This document shows, one piece after another, positions 7,663 to 8,147 of a stretch of DNA of 8,147 nt. Source of the DNA: JBHHYR01 sp046757585 (lineage in GTDB: Bacteria; Desulfobacterota; Binatia; HRBIN30); NCBI GenBank assembly GCA_046757585.1, contig JBHHYR010000181.1, positions 1 to 8,147 of the forward strand. The letters are read 5' to 3'. Below the pieces are notes generated by a model. The model was not told the DNA's origin and did no database searches. It saw only the letters and a list, made by a program, of their open reading frames with translations. The position numbers and the translations under genes are program-made. Every line of letters starts with the position of its first letter. The first letter of the stretch is position 1.

Positions 7663-7905
7663 TTAGGTCTTCTGGTTCAACGGCTTAAGCCTGTGCGCAC
7701 GCTTCACACCCGTTTTGAGCAACGCGGTCGCGATCTCCGTTTTGCTGGTGCCGAGCGCCCCAGCTAGGCGTTCTATCGCCTGATCCATGGGCGCCGGCAC
7801 CTTAACAGTCAGCGTGCGCTCGAGCGCGCGCCGCCGTGTCTTGAGGTCGATCAGTTGCAGTGTGGAGTGAGTACTATGCTGGTGTGCGGGAGCTCCTTCA
7901 GACAT
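7663..7905 (-). CDS. Small ribbon-helix-helix (CopG/Arc-like) DNA-binding protein, predicted
   Basis: This is an 80-residue protein that I read as a ribbon-helix-helix repressor or antitoxin-type regulator. The core is a beta strand TLTVKVP (31-37), helix A from about 39 to 51 (MDQAIERLAGALG), the turn TS (53-54) and helix B from about 55 to 68 (KTEIATALLKTGVK). That is the usual strand-helix-helix spacing, with Leu, Ala and Ile in core positions. Residues 1-30 are a His/Ser/Thr-rich then Arg-rich extension (KTRRRALER) that could add DNA contacts. The tail is basic. The start is the ATG at 7905, nine bases after a full AGGAGG. An in-frame GTG at 7944 would give 93 residues but lacks such a site. 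The gene converges with the efflux operon and no toxin gene lies beside it in the window; a partner could lie past 8147. The fold is inferred from pattern only; target DNA is unknown. Confidence 0.62.
   Translation of the reverse strand: MSEGAPAHQHSTHSTLQLIDLKTRRRALERTLTVKVPAPMDQAIERLAGALGTSKTEIATALLKTGVKRAHRLKPLNQKT
7682..7700. repeat. Two adjacent palindromes at the 3' end of the ribbon-helix-helix gene
   Basis: GGCTTAAGCC (7682-7691, 10 bp) and GTGCGCAC (7693-7700, 8 bp) are both perfect palindromes separated by one base. They fall in codons of the basic tail near the gene's stop. No known role; the cluster may be chance. Confidence 0.35.
7816..7827. repeat. 12-bp perfect palindrome inside the ribbon-helix-helix gene
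   Basis: GCGCTCGAGCGC is its own reverse complement. It lies within the codons for the Arg/Ala/Leu/Glu stretch just before the predicted DNA-contacting strand. It may simply reflect GC-rich codon choice, or be a protein-binding or structured-RNA site. Confidence 0.4.
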
Positions 7906-7914
7906 GTGCGCTCG

Positions 7915-7920
7915 CCTCCT
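7915..7920 (-). promoter_or_regulatory. Strong ribosome binding site of the ribbon-helix-helix gene
   Basis: The minus strand reads AGGAGG, a perfect Shine-Dalgarno match, with nine bases between it and the ATG at 7905. It decides the start in favour of the 80-residue protein over the upstream in-frame GTG at 7944. Confidence 0.75.
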
Positions 7921-7955
7921 ATTGTTGTTGACAGTATGTACCACCGACTCCTGTT

Positions 7956-8010
7956 GGGCGTGCTCCTAGCACGGCTACAGGTACGATGCAACTAAGTACG
8001 CCCAGGAGCA
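7956..8010. repeat. Hairpin and interleaved inverted repeats upstream of the ribbon-helix-helix gene (possible operator)
   Basis: CGTGCT (7959-7964) and AGCACG (7968-7973) form a perfect 6-bp stem with a CCT loop. In addition TGCTCCT (7961-7967) is inverted as AGGAGCA (8004-8010), and GGGCGT (7956-7961) is inverted as ACGCCC (7998-8003). Between them GTACG occurs twice, at 7981-7985 and 7996-8000, 15 bases apart. Ribbon-helix-helix proteins usually bind short repeats in their own promoters, so this could be an autoregulatory operator. The repeats are seen in the sequence; the role is inferred. Confidence 0.4.
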
Positions 8011-8147
8011 GCACCTGCAAGCGCGCGTAGCTCTGTCTGGGCAATCTGACCCAATAACATCTATGGACTATGACAGTGATACATCATCGCGTTAACAGTC
8101 CGTTGAAAAACAGGCACCGTAGCGAGGGTAAGCGATTTTACGTCAGA

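Larger units (their letters stand above)
7906..8147. other. AT-richer non-coding stretch at the window edge
   Basis: No convincing gene is visible here on either strand. The 60 bases from 8041 to 8100 contain 25 G or C, against 43 of 60 in a sample of the pump gene (2461-2520), so base composition changes sharply. The stretch contains the repeats described at 7956-8010, a repeated TGACAGT (7929-7935 and 8071-8077), and only very short reading frames. I could not pick a confident -35/-10 pair for the minus-strand gene. It is probably a regulator promoter region plus the edge of an accessory or mobile segment. Confidence 0.5.

Noticed and set aside
7928..7933. TTGACA resembling a plus-strand -35 box
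   Set aside because: No acceptable -10 box lies 16-18 bases downstream and no plus-strand gene follows in the window.
7986..8095. Short plus-strand ATG frames at 7986 (14 codons) and 8063 (10 codons)
   Set aside because: They are too short, lack ribosome binding sites and show no recognisable sequence.
7529..8147. CRISPR array, tRNA or rRNA in the non-efflux part
   Set aside because: There are no regularly spaced repeats of CRISPR length, and I saw no cloverleaf or rRNA-like sequence.

Overview
The window is GC-rich coding DNA from a Gram-negative (diderm) bacterium. A lipoprotein-type periplasmic adaptor and RND and MacAB-type efflux genes only make sense in a cell with two membranes. Nothing visible fixes the phylum; a GC-rich proteobacterium or a similar environmental lineage is plausible, but that is a guess.

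From base 13 to 7528 there is one tightly packed plus-strand efflux operon of five genes. It encodes (1) an RND-type membrane fusion protein with a lipoprotein signal, (2) a full-length RND (HAE1/MdtB-MdtC-like) inner-membrane pump, (3) a MacA-like adaptor with an N-terminal membrane anchor, (4) a MacB/LolD-type ABC ATPase and (5) a MacB-type FtsX-fold permease. The junctions are 9 bases, a 1-base overlap (TGATG), 3 bases and a 4-base overlap (ATGA), so co-transcription and translational coupling are likely. Genes 1-2 make a proton-driven adaptor/pump pair. Genes 3-5 make an ATP-driven MacAB-type machine in which MacB is split into separate ATPase and permease chains. Both need an outer-membrane channel of the TolC family, and none is present here. 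The operon promoter and any TolC gene must lie upstream of base 1 or elsewhere.

From 7529 to 7662 a short convergent intergenic region holds weak hairpins but no canonical terminator. On the minus strand (7663-7905) lies a small gene for a predicted ribbon-helix-helix DNA-binding protein with a strong AGGAGG ribosome binding site. Upstream of it (7906-8147) is a 242-base stretch that is lower in GC, rich in short repeats and hairpins, and without a convincing gene. It may hold the promoter/operator of the regulator and perhaps the eroded edge of a mobile element. Apart from the combined RND plus MacAB layout, the efflux part looks like known biology. The small regulator and its repeat-rich upstream region are the least explained part.
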